A DNA stretch of 64,000 nucleotides, taken from Neoechinorhynchus agilis (Eukaryota; Acanthocephala). Under the pieces are notes generated by a model. The model saw nothing but the letters and a program-made list of their open reading frames with translations. It was not told the origin of the DNA and searched no databases. The stretch lies in assembly GCA_051530055.1 (NCBI GenBank), contig CM121342.1, positions 682,001 through 746,000 on the forward strand. The letters are read 5' to 3'. How positions within the stretch are numbered: the stretch's first letter is position 1; the number at the start of each line of letters is the position of its first letter. Shown here one piece after another: positions 45,560-55,087 of the stretch. Made by a program: the position numbers and the translations under genes.

Positions 45560-46400
45560 AAATAGGCGATCAAAAGGATATTTATTGAGTTTTAAAGTTA
45601 AAGACAAATTGTTAGAAGAAAATACGTCGATGTCTGACGGAAAAGTTATAAATTCCTTCCGGTAGAAACAAACATCAATCGTTTAATCTTCAAACGTTCT
45701 AGAAAGCCTTTGTACTTAGGTATTTTGAAAGAATCGATTGTATGCGTATAATATCAGAATCGTCAAATGCGGAAAAAATGAGAATATACCTTTTCAGTAA
45801 CCTTATCATTGAAATGATTTTCAATTTAAGTTTTAATGCCGTTTTTACCCTAAAAGTATTTTCTAATATTTCCAGGGATCTCAGTTAAGACCTGGAGATA
45901 ATTTTCAATCACAACAAAGGTATGCGTAGAAACGTTGTTTAAATATAGCATCGTTTCATCAGAAGTGTTTGTGTTTTTAAATGTCGCAAAAATTAAAATA
46001 ATTTATTATTTCCGATATTTCAGCGCAATATCGTGTATTTATCAAAGTCGCAAAACACATCATTCACACTGTACTTAAATTCAGTTTGAAATCCGCCTTA
46101 TTCCCCAACCTACTGTTTCAACCTGGCGAATAAATATGGCCTCCATAATAACGCGCGATCCCATTTGGATTCACTTCGCGGGTCTTGACCGGTTCGAAAC
46201 GTTTTTAATAAAAAAAATTACTTACTGGGTGAAGACCTAAATAACACTTCTAATCATATACCCCAGTACCTCTTCACATATCGTCATCTTTTCATCAGCG
46301 TCAAGGATGGCGTTGTTGCGTGAGCTTATTGTTACGGTACATAATTCTTTTAACTTTTCCAATTGCCTTACAATCTGCACTTAAACAAATGATTAACGTG
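45560..46400. other. Stretch without a recognised gene
   Basis: No supported gene. A worn hammerhead-like word lies on the minus strand at about 45955 (TTCTGATGAAACGATG, no good GAAA partner), and a foldback-like flank (taccccagtacctcttcacatatcg) at 46258 resembles 63200. Confidence 0.35.
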
Positions 46401-46406
46401 AATTTA

Positions 46407-46867
46407 TTATCCGTTTCCGGTAGCTTCACCATCTGTCTGGTTTTCAGGTCTATTTAATACGTTACAATGAGCATCGAAGAATCGGATTGCTGCAGAGCCC
46501 AAAATCCCGAGGTTGTCAGGATGGACATCATGCAGTCGGTAGAAATATTCGGCCAAAGATTGCGGTCTGATCGGGCTTATTTTCCCGTCTGGGTTAAGCA
46601 ACATTTCTGACTAAGAATCTCACTCACGAATCGAGCACCTGCCTCACGAGGCGTTTCCTCTTCAGCACTTTGAAGCATGGTAGTGTTCTCTTGCTTATAA
46701 CTGTATTGAGCGACCTGGTCGTCTCCTATACGATAGTAAAGAGCCATCTTCACACCATTAGCAATGCAGGCGTCACTTAGCAACTCAAGCCGTTTCAGAT
46801 TAGCATAAAAGCATCTAGATTTCAGAGTGAGAAACGTTATTAATAAGGTTGACAGCTCCGGCATCAC
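46407..46867 (-). CDS. Unrecognised protein, two exons
   Basis: Minus strand exon from about 46815: CFYANLKRLELLSDACIANG, VKMALYYRIGDDQVAQYSYK, ENTTMLQSAEEETPREA, then a 50-nt GT-AG intron joining in phase to DGKISPIRPQSLAEYFYRLH, DVHPDNLGILGSAAIRFFDA and HCNVLNRPENQTDGEATGNG. An acceptor (gaaatctag) lies before CFYANLK, so an upstream exon or a trans-splice site is likely; ATG 46867 is only one option. The reading is clearly protein-like, but I do not know the family. The 28S piece lies just upstream. Confidence 0.5.
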
Positions 46868-46920
46868 TGTGAATGAATATTTTGTTTTTGAAACCAGATG
46901 TAGAGATTTTTCGCGCTTAA

Positions 46921-48040
46921 ATTAATTTCTTCACTTTAACATTCAGAGCACCGGGCAGAAATCACATTGCGTCAACACCGATTACAGCTATCGCAATGCT
47001 TTGTTTTAAATAAACAGTTGGATTCCCCTTGTCCATACCAGTTCTAGGCCAGCTGTTTAACGCTGATCGGATCCCCGCGCAAGAAGCGAGCGTACCCGTT
47101 TGGATACGTCGAACAAACGCGGAGCGTAGCTATCGCTGCCCACAGTACGCAGCACCAAGTTCCGTCCTCGAAATCGACTCTTTCGCAAGAGCAAATAACT
47201 GAGACAGATCCAAGAGTCGACAACATACTGCTTCTCGCGACAGCCCGGCCAGCTCAGCTTGTAGAGCCAATCCTTTTTCCGAAGTTACGGATCTAATTTG
47301 CCGACTTTCCTTGCCTACGTTTCCCTATCGACTAGAGGCTACTCACCTTGGAGACCTGCTGCGGAAATCAGTACGAACAGGTACGGTCTGAATATTCTCG
47401 CACCCAGATTTTCAAGGACAATACGAAGCGCTCGGTACATCGCAGGAATCGCGCTGCATTACGGAACGTGTACTCTATCAACAGACGATCTAATTCCAGG
47501 GATAAAGTTCCTAACAAAGAAGAGAAAACTCTTCCCCAGACTTCGTATAGTTATTCTCTGGGATTGCTCGTGTCACCACTTATGCTGAACATCATCTGCC
47601 CAAGAAGAACATCTGAATAGATCAAGCATAAATCGCATCCTGGCTCGGGAATATTAACCCGATTTCCTTTCGATTGTATTGCGCAATGCAACACGCTTAA
47701 TCACGAATTTGCACGTTTTCTTAGGATCGGCTGATCCATGTCCAAATGTTGTTCACGTGGAACCTTTCTCCACTTCAGTCTTCAATGCTCTCATTTGAAT
47801 ACTTGCTACTACCACCAAGATCTGCACTAGCGGCGGTTCCACTCCACCTCACGGTGCAAGTTTCAATACCACCGCATACGCCCTTCTACACGTCAAGTCA
47901 TTTGTACATTTGTGTCTGGCATCGACGGTCAAGCATGGATATACGTCTCCAGCGCCATCCATTTTTAGGGCCAGTCGATTCGGTAGGTGAGTTTTACACA
48001 CTCCTTAGTGGTATCTCATGGTGCTTTTGTCCGGGCCTTG
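46921..48040 (-). pseudogene. Inverted fragment of the 28S rRNA gene
   Basis: The minus strand matches eukaryotic 28S rRNA over about 1.1 kb: from TGAGATACCACTAAGGAGTG and CCTAAAAATGGATGGCGCTG (47950-48020), through GGTGGTAGTAGCAAGTATTC (about 47800) and CAGGTCTCCAAGGTGAGTAG (about 47350), to AATCCAACTGTTTATTTAAA, TTTCTGCCCGGTGCTCTGAA and GTTAAAGTGAAGAAAT (46925). It departs from the usual sequence at many sites, so it is probably a non-working copy rather than an rDNA unit. It contains no other rRNA gene. Confidence 0.85.
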
Positions 48041-48100
48041 AATGTTAAAGTGAAGAAACTCATTGAAGCGCGAGTAAACGGCGTTAGTAACCATTGTAAT
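48037..48100 (+). pseudogene. 28S rRNA continuation in opposite orientation
   Basis: Plus strand AATGTTAAAGTGAAGAAACT then CATTGAAGCGCGAGTAAACG and GCGTTAGTAACC, which in 28S directly follows the 3' end of the neighbouring inverted fragment. So the ~1.1 kb piece has been flipped relative to this end, with the word GTTAAAGTGAAGAAA at both breakpoints in inverted copies. Confidence 0.8.
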
Positions 48101-49385
48101 ACTGCGATAACTTGAGATGCATTAAATAATGGTGTGATTTCTGCGTACTTTTCAGAACTCGGGATTCCTAGCTTATTGCAAGAAAGTCCCACTTTTAGTA
48201 GTATACGTTGAAAATGATTATACTAGTCATCTAAAGCGATGGGAATGAGTAGTGACAAGTCGGATGAGAATACTCTTCTTAAATTCATTAAAATCTTGAC
48301 TATCCATATTGTACGGGGGATTTAAAACCATCATAGATGATTTTAGTGATAGATCAACATATAGTACTTTCTTGATGATAAAAATTTTTCAGATAGTTCT
48401 TTTCAAGAAGCATCCACAAATAAGAATAGATAGTGCCAATTTGTTAAGTTCACCTGAAATTTTTAGCTTACATCCCATCAATTATGCGAATGCGCTCTCG
48501 GTTTTTGAAACTTATGTAATTTTTAGAAAAAAGTTTTGTAGTGTTTTAAAGAGCATTTTAGCGTGGTTAAGTTGTTCCATTTCGGTATCCTTTTATATTA
48601 AGTATAAAATCATAGAATTAACATCGTCAAGTTTACAATTATATCAAAACTGTTTTCTGAGTATCATCGTTGCTTATAATTTTGCTTTTTGATCGATGAC
48701 CGTGATATACTTCCAATCCAAACTTTTAATGTCCATTGATTTGCTAAATTCGGATAGCTCACCGAACCGTATCATTTTCGTTGTAAATGACAACTTGATC
48801 TTCCTCGTGCCTGAATTTCATACTTCCTCTTTCGATTAGCCACACAAACGTTCTGATTTAGAGGTATTTACCAAAGGAATATTTGACAAAGTACGCAAAG
48901 AGTGATAATGTTTTTAAATGTACTTTAAATTTCGCTTTTTCTGTAGACAAAAAATATGATTTAAAATTCTGAATAATTCTTCTAATCTTAAGTTACAAGT
49001 CGGAATATCACATGATGACACTTGACAATAACTGGAAAATGAACCCAAATTTAATAGAATTCTTAAATCGGAAACCAAGAATTTACTACATATGAAAGAG
49101 GTCTTTTTATAAGATATGCATTTACAATCAACATTGTTGAATTTAGAAGTCCGATTAATCATTAAGGAAGACCAAGAACAAGTGCTTACAATTTAACTAA
49201 GATAAATCACGTTAACAAATTCTGTGAATATTTAATTGCCCATAGTGCATTTCGTCATTGGTTCTAACTAAAATACCCAGTTGATCTTGAATACTACGGG
49301 TTCGTTGAGGAATACCGCGGTTATCGACGAATAAATTGTTACCAGGGCAACAAGAATTTCTGAAGTGTTGACAGCCTTGTAAATC
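48100..49385. other. Stretch without a recognised gene
   Basis: A 127-codon plus-strand frame at 48309-48692 is rich in Phe, Ile, Ser and Lys with no motif; I do not support it as a gene. Nothing else seen. Confidence 0.35.
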
Positions 49386-49390
49386 AGCGA

Positions 49391-49789
49391 ATGGGCGAAG
49401 CAGACAAACCCGTCGATCTACCGATATCGGAAGAGAAAGATCGCTCACCTATAAAAATTCTCAAACGACAATATACACTCATTGAGCGACCAAATGAGAA
49501 CGATGCTATTTGTCCAATCTGTCATTCAAAACTGCGATTTCACTGCCCAGATTGCGTTCATTCACATTTCCATTCAACCACAAATGCCGGACTCTCTCAA
49601 TGTGAAATAGAAACAGGAAATTGCAGTCATTCATTCCATCGGCACTGCATTCGAAGGTGGCTTAGACAAAGGAGAAGATGCCCTCTTTGCCAAGCATCGT
49701 GGCCTAGGGAACACGGCGGCCGTTTTCAAGCTGGGAGCGGCGACCTTAGTTTTTGGTTCTCCGATGATTCTTTGGCTGATGTACCTTAA
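49391..49789 (+). CDS. RNF7: RING-box protein, RBX2/RNF7-like
   Basis: RING-H2 subunit of cullin-RING ubiquitin ligases that recruits the E2. Single exon, 132 aa. RING: AICPICHSKLRFHCPDCVHS, then the extended loop with further Cys/His (CEIETGNCSHSFHRHC) and IRRWLRQRRRCPLCQASW. The last zinc pair is CPLCQ, as in RBX2, not the CPLDN of RBX1. The N-terminal strand that binds cullin is diverged (LKRQYTLIERPNEND, no WSWD). The C-terminal ~20 residues (GSGDLSFWFSDDSLADVP) are extra for the family. The ATG is 3 nt after gtaaatcag. Confidence 0.82.
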   Translation: MGEADKPVDLPISEEKDRSPIKILKRQYTLIERPNENDAICPICHSKLRFHCPDCVHSHFHSTTNAGLSQCEIETGNCSHSFHRHCIRRWLRQRRRCPLCQASWPREHGGRFQAGSGDLSFWFSDDSLADVP

Positions 49790-49799
49790 TAATTATGTA

Positions 49800-50790
49800 T
49801 TTTTGAGAAAAAGATTTAACTTTTGTCTTGATAACATAAATCATATTTAAGCGAAAAGACTAACATTGTGCTTAGCTTCTTCAATTTTTCCAAGTAGTGC
49901 TTCCAATATTGGAATTAGATTAAGAGGTTTTGCTTGGGTAACGACAGTAAAGATTTCCTAACGATCTTTTCTCGACGCTTATGCGATCATACTGATTTTC
50001 AAAGTTTTTTGATACTAACAACTCGATCAACTGTCATACGCTTGTTTTGCAAACAACCGAAAAAAGGACAAGATTGTGCAGAAGTATCGGATTTAATAAA
50101 TTCTTTTATTTTTTACGCCATAAACAATCATGAATAGTTAAACTATAAACTGGCGGCTACTGTGAAGTAGAAAATCGATTTTGATGGAGATGATCTCCTA
50201 GGCTGCATGTCATGTGCCTTACGATGATCGATTTGACGACCATTTAAGCTTTTAGCGTGAACAATTTAAAAGTCATTTTTATATATGCGACGAAAAATTA
50301 AGAACGAATAAATTTGTATTGCTAATCATTTGACTGAATTTCGAGAGCCGTCATATCTAAAAACAAAAATGCAATAATGAGTGTTTTGTGAAATGTCGAA
50401 ATGCGTGTATGTCCACCGGATTTTTTCGCTGATAAATCATCACTCGGATCATAACAATCAGCGGCAAGCACGAAATTTGGAACTTAAAGTAGGTAGGCAA
50501 TCGAATTCGATTGTGTTTGATAAAACTACAATATGAGCACCAAGTGACGGATATATTTTCTTCAGTTTGAATTGCGAAAAAAACCTCTTTGATATTGAGT
50601 TTAATGGATCCTATTGCTTCAACAAAGGGAAATTTATTAAGTCGGCAAACACGAAGTCTTGTCCGATGTTCAATTGCGAATTTTTGCTCAGAGATCACAA
50701 CTCATTAAAAAATAGGAAAACCTGCGCATCGGTTTCCATTTGAAATCCAGAAACCATCGCGATCATGAAAAGAGAGTTCATTACGGATCA
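49800..50790. other. Stretch without a recognised gene
   Basis: 3' UTR of the RING gene, then AT-rich sequence with frames that carry no motif (49934-50137 plus; 50357-50698 minus). Confidence 0.4.
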
Positions 50791-50798
50791 TAGTTAGA

Positions 50799-51456
50799 TT
50801 AATTTGAATTCAATGCATTCTTTATGTCATTTTCCAGGGATCTCACCCTTTCCCCATGATGCCAGTACTCCATCAATCGTCCATCTCGGCCAATCAGATA
50901 TTTCCAATAGTTCCACTGAGGAGCACTTGCTTCTTCTATTTTGTCAATATTTTTGATTTCAACAAAGAGGGGTTGGTCAAACCTTCTAAAAATCTCCACA
51001 AATTGGATTGATTGTCTCCCCTAAGCACGTTCACTTTGGCAAGTACAGGGAAATTCACTTCAAAATGCGATTGAACAAATTTTTGAATATCCGCATCGGA
51101 CTGCAAAACAGCGATTTTTTATCTATTATAAACACTACTTACACTGAACTCTTGTTGACCGAATTGGTTGCAAGGAAAAGCGAGAACTGTGAAATTGTCT
51201 TTTGCATATTTGGCTTGCAAAGGCACTAAAGACTCATAGTTGTCGTCAACGTACCGGCAATAACTTGCAACGTTTACAATAAGAAGAACCTTATTGGATT
51301 TTCTTAAATTGAGATGACTTCGATTTAAATAGATGCTTACATATCCACGATACTGCTCAAGGGAAAACTCGTTTCCATGGGCGTCCTTTACAGTATAATC
51401 AAAAACTGATTTTGTATAAGCGAGAGACGCTATTCCGAGTAACAGGATGCAAAGCA
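50799..51456 (-). CDS. Glutathione peroxidase with Cys, secreted type
   Basis: Reduces peroxides with glutathione or thioredoxin. Four exons in phase: 51456-51341, 51289-51143, 51100-50983, 50935-50799, introns 42-51 nt. Seen: signal-like start MLCILLLGIASLAY, then FDYTVKDAHGNEFSLEQYRG, VLLIVNVASYC with Cys where selenocysteine is found in vertebrate GPX3/4, LAFPCNQFGQQE with the catalytic Gln, VNVLRGDNQSNLWRFLEG, and QWNYWKYLIGRDGRL with the Trp-Asn pair. The loop between the third and fourth exons is short, as in monomeric GPX. Upstream codons to 51595 are open but not supported. About 170 aa. Confidence 0.9.
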
Positions 51457-51599
51457 TTCGTGCGCGTGCTTCTTGCAGTTCAGTGTATATTCCACGTTGT
51501 CTGCTTTGGCAAGCAGCAAGAAGGAAATTCTGCATTATGTGATTCTGGTAAGAATCGGATACATTCACCGGTAAAAAAAAGATAACAACTATCATGACA

Positions 51600-52320
51600 A
51601 CTCGTACCGAAGCACATTTCGACGTTCACTTTAAGTTCCTACATCATATTGGCAATTCGTGGATGGAAAATTTGCCACAATTAACCACCAAATTTAAATA
51701 GAAAATACAGAAAAGTTCTTCCTTAATTTTCACATTCAATGCACGGCTCGCAAATATCTAAAAAAAATCGAAACACTAAACTCGTAATTCTGATTAGAAT
51801 CGAATTTTAGCCAGAGAACGTTTACTTAACGATTATGACTTCGTTGAAAAATCGCTCGCCCCGGTCAAAACAGGTTTTTTAATTCGGAAATAAAAAAGGT
51901 AAAGTGAATTACTCTTAATTAAATGTTGAGATGGCCATTATTACATGGCTGATCATTTTCCATGGGCACACAGAACATCAATGCGAGCCAGGGAAGCGCA
52001 TCCTAAGGAAAATGATCAGCCACGTAATGATGGTAAATTCAATACTTAATAAAAAGTAACCGGCTAGCCAGACGTAAGGCAAAAATTACTCTTAGTTGAC
52101 ATGCGAACACGCAATTATTAGCTGATATTAAAATTCTTATAACCTTTCAATATGGTTTGACGTATTTTGTTCGGCAACGAAGGACTAAAAAGATTTGCAT
52201 TTTATATTTGAGTTTAGAATCTAAGAAGCGTGATTTATAATGTGGAAATTAGTTTTTGACCAAAAATAAGAAATTCTTGAGAGAAACATCTCGATTTTTT
52301 AATTCCTCAGTTTTTGTCAG
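51600..52320. other. Intergenic stretch with a foldback repeat
   Basis: No gene. At about 51945-52045 an inverted pair: attattacatggctgatcat ttttcc and its complement ggaaaatgatcagccacgta, arms about 27 nt, centre about 45 nt. Confidence 0.5.
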
Positions 52321-52325
52321 GAATT

Positions 52326-53570
52326 TTAAAATTGTGATATGGACAACTGATAATTTCTTAATATAAACCGCCTTTCCCGCAAAATTCTTGTAATCTCATT
52401 AAGTGCTTCAATAGAAGGAAATTCAAGAAAATAAATCATGAGCGACCAGACGTATTTTTCATACTTTCTAATACTTAAAACCGAAATTATCTTTGTTTCC
52501 TTCCGGTTTCGCCCTCTTAAACAAAAAAAATAAGTGCCACCAAAATCAGCACGGTGTTGAAAAGTCTCTTGATGATTCGAAATGGCCGAGAAATGCTCTA
52601 ATTGACTGTAAGCTTGCCAATGTTGGGCGATTCTCTTCTTAATGTCTTGCATCGTTCGCTCGAAATTCACTCTATCACACTGTTCACAGTGCATTCTGTA
52701 GATCCCATGAGTCGGCTCAGTATTACCTTTCCTCTTGCATGTGTTTCTAAGGACGATTCCTTTATTATTATAGAGTCGAATTCCAGTCTTCTTACTCATA
52801 ATGGAGTAAATCATGTGATTATGCTCATAATTGATGAAATGCATTCTTATGAAGCATACAGATTCTCCAGACGATTTGTTTTGTTTTGTGGTCGGTGGTT
52901 ACAGCTTTTTATTCAACGACCTATTATCCAATGAGATATCCCGTCATTTTCAACTTGACTATTTTGTCCCTTTCCTTACTCCACGTAACTCGAGTGGACG
53001 AGGTCAGGGAGTCTCTTCTGAAATACGAAGTGACCGTACAGATATTATGTCTCACCGATGGATAATTAGACCACTTTGGTGGTCCCCATGGCACGTTTGG
53101 CTTACGAATTAAAGCAGTGGTTAATTTTCCTTGCATTGGAAGATTAAGCAGAAAGTCCAGAAACGAAATCTCACCATTGTCATTCTCTCTCGATTGACTG
53201 TGCGCTGTATGTGTTATTTTACACGACTATGAAGTTCCAAGAAAATGGACTCATAATCGTGCATGTAGATGCCGTCCAAGGTCGGAGCAAGCGGCGAGCC
53301 CATGGCTACAAATCTTAGAAATAACCCTCAAATTCAAAGAAAGTTATACTCGTGCACCACTGGATTAGGGAAAACCCGGGTACCGAGGTCCAAACGTTGT
53401 TCGCTGCAATGCTTAGTAAGATAGCAAATAATTCAATCGTTTTGGTCAAAGGGACATTGGTTAACAGAACGTTCACATCGGCCGTAAACATTCTGTAGAG
53501 TTTAACGTTAACTTCCTTGGTCTCATTCGCAAACGTAGGTCCATCCTTGATGTGCGAAGCGGAAGTTGTT
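52326..53570 (-). mobile_element. Broken Penelope-like element: RT and GIY-YIG
   Basis: Minus strand: around 53303 the reverse transcriptase block MGSPLAPTLDGIYMHDYESI, typical of Penelope-like elements, and before it a stretch like their fingers region (ANVPLTKTIELFA). Farther on (52844-52330) the C-terminal part has GIYRMHCEQCDRVNFERTMQ, the GIY-YIG start with the usual Tyr-Ile-Gly-x-Thr worn, and HWQAYSQLEHFSAISNHQE. The element is dead with several breaks. No hammerhead-like box is obvious right after it; the nearest repeat is the foldback at 51.95 kb. Confidence 0.72.
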
Positions 53571-53788
53571 AAAATTAATGTTAATAAAACACTGATCCTT
53601 TTGGATTAGGCGATGATTAAAACACATATAACTGGTTTTAATGGGATGGTATTGAAGGATGGGCTTGTGAATCTTCGGGCTGTGTCCAACACAATGGAAA
53701 TAAACAAAGCTAATTTTAGCTTAAAATTACTATCCAGCGACGTAAAAAATCAATGGAAAACGCAAGCGCTGAGGGTGCGAGCGGCTAA

Positions 53789-55087
53789 ATGGCCCAAAGG
53801 TTATCAATGTTTTCGCAACCTGTTGTTGCGGCGGAGGGTGGCAAACGGCCACCCAATACTCTGAAAATACCTATATCGTCTTCAACAAGAGAGCTATTGC
53901 TCTCTAAACCAAACAACCCAAGCAGCTCTCACGAGGAACTTATCTTCCTGGAGGCACCATTGAAGAAGAAATCCAATGTTATTACTCTAAAAGCTAATCC
54001 CACTCTACCACGTGAAGAACTATTCAAACGCTTCCTTTCCCCTTGGCTTAAAACGCTGAACGACGACATCATAAGAATCAACTCTACTACATACTTCGCA
54101 GGTCAATTAAAAATATACTTCAATGGTAATCTTCATCTAAGCAACTTTCACAAGTTCATCGAAACGAATTGTGACACGTCCGGAGTTCATCCTGAAATTG
54201 ACACTGCAGATAAAAAATCGTTCGAGAACAAATTTGGATGCGAGATACTATTCTTCCTCAAATCGGCTCGTACAGCCAAGTTTATTCCCAAGGCGGTAGT
54301 AAAAGCTCCGGCCGACCGAAGGGACGCACTGATAAAGGAGAGATGTTGCTTCCAGGGGATGGAAGTTAATTTTTCAATGAATGATATTTCAAGATTAGAC
54401 GACTTTACGTTTCCACGGTGCAGCATTTGGCAATCCTGGGGACATTGGTCCCAAAGATGCCCCACTAAAAAGTCCGTTTGTGCGTTTTGTGCGCGGAACC
54501 ACCATTCGTCAACTTGCCCGAAGGACTTAAAATGTTGCGCTAACTGTAAAAAGGAAGGACATTGTGCTTTCTCGAAATCATGTCCAATTTTCAAACAATA
54601 TCTCAATTGGGCTCAAAGGACATACACAAATAACAGTGCTAAATCAGTACGTCCGGCTCCAAGTAAGATAGCAGCCCATGAATCTGCTCCCCCACCGCCG
54701 AACAAATGGCCCTCTGAGCGAACGTCCCCGGACGAAGTTTCTATCGACGAAAAACTTCGTCACTTTTCGGATAAGATCATGCAGATGGTAGATCTCCGAA
54801 TAAATATGGCTATACAAGGAATCGAGAAAAGATTGGCCTCTCATCTGGATGCCCTAATGGCTACTATAACATCACGTTTGGACAACTTGTTTCCTCACGG
54901 ATCTATAGACAGCCCGATTTCTTGCAAACGTGTTCGTAAAGCGTCTCCTGTCAATCCGAACCTATCCAACTCAGATGTTGAGATGCACGAGAACGAACTC
55001 TTCGTTCGGGATATTATCCAAGAACAATCTCAGGTTTGTGAAACGGGAGTTCACAAACTTATTCAAGAATGCTCAGTACGGAGTTAA
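53789..55087 (+). CDS. LINE A ORF1, gag-like RNA-binding protein
   Basis: 432 aa. Starts MAQRLSMFSQPVVAAEGGKR. A central region with LNDDIIRINSTTYFAGQLKI (an RRM-like strand pattern), then three zinc knuckles near residues 205-275: CSIWQSWGHWSQRC, where the second Cys is replaced by Trp, then CAFCARNHHSSTC and CCANCKKEGHCAFSKSC, then LNWAQ. C-terminal part has a coiled-coil-like stretch (DEKLRHFSDKIMQMVDLRIN). Its end overlaps the start of ORF2 by about 19 nt in another frame. Expected role: binds the element RNA. The element-B homologue keeps all knuckle cysteines. Confidence 0.85.
   Translation: MAQRLSMFSQPVVAAEGGKRPPNTLKIPISSSTRELLLSKPNNPSSSHEELIFLEAPLKKKSNVITLKANPTLPREELFKRFLSPWLKTLNDDIIRINSTTYFAGQLKIYFNGNLHLSNFHKFIETNCDTSGVHPEIDTADKKSFENKFGCEILFFLKSARTAKFIPKAVVKAPADRRDALIKERCCFQGMEVNFSMNDISRLDDFTFPRCSIWQSWGHWSQRCPTKKSVCAFCARNHHSSTCPKDLKCCANCKKEGHCAFSKSCPIFKQYLNWAQRTYTNNSAKSVRPAPSKIAAHESAPPPPNKWPSERTSPDEVSIDEKLRHFSDKIMQMVDLRINMAIQGIEKRLASHLDALMATITSRLDNLFPHGSIDSPISCKRVRKASPVNPNLSNSDVEMHENELFVRDIIQEQSQVCETGVHKLIQECSVRS

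Noticed and set aside
46605-46640. A 17-nt intron between the two exons of the 46.4-46.9 kb gene
   Set aside because: A normal 50-nt GT-AG intron gives a phase-matched join, so an ultrashort intron is not needed.
48309-48692. 127-codon frame as a gene
   Set aside because: AT-driven composition, no motif, no splice or start signal.
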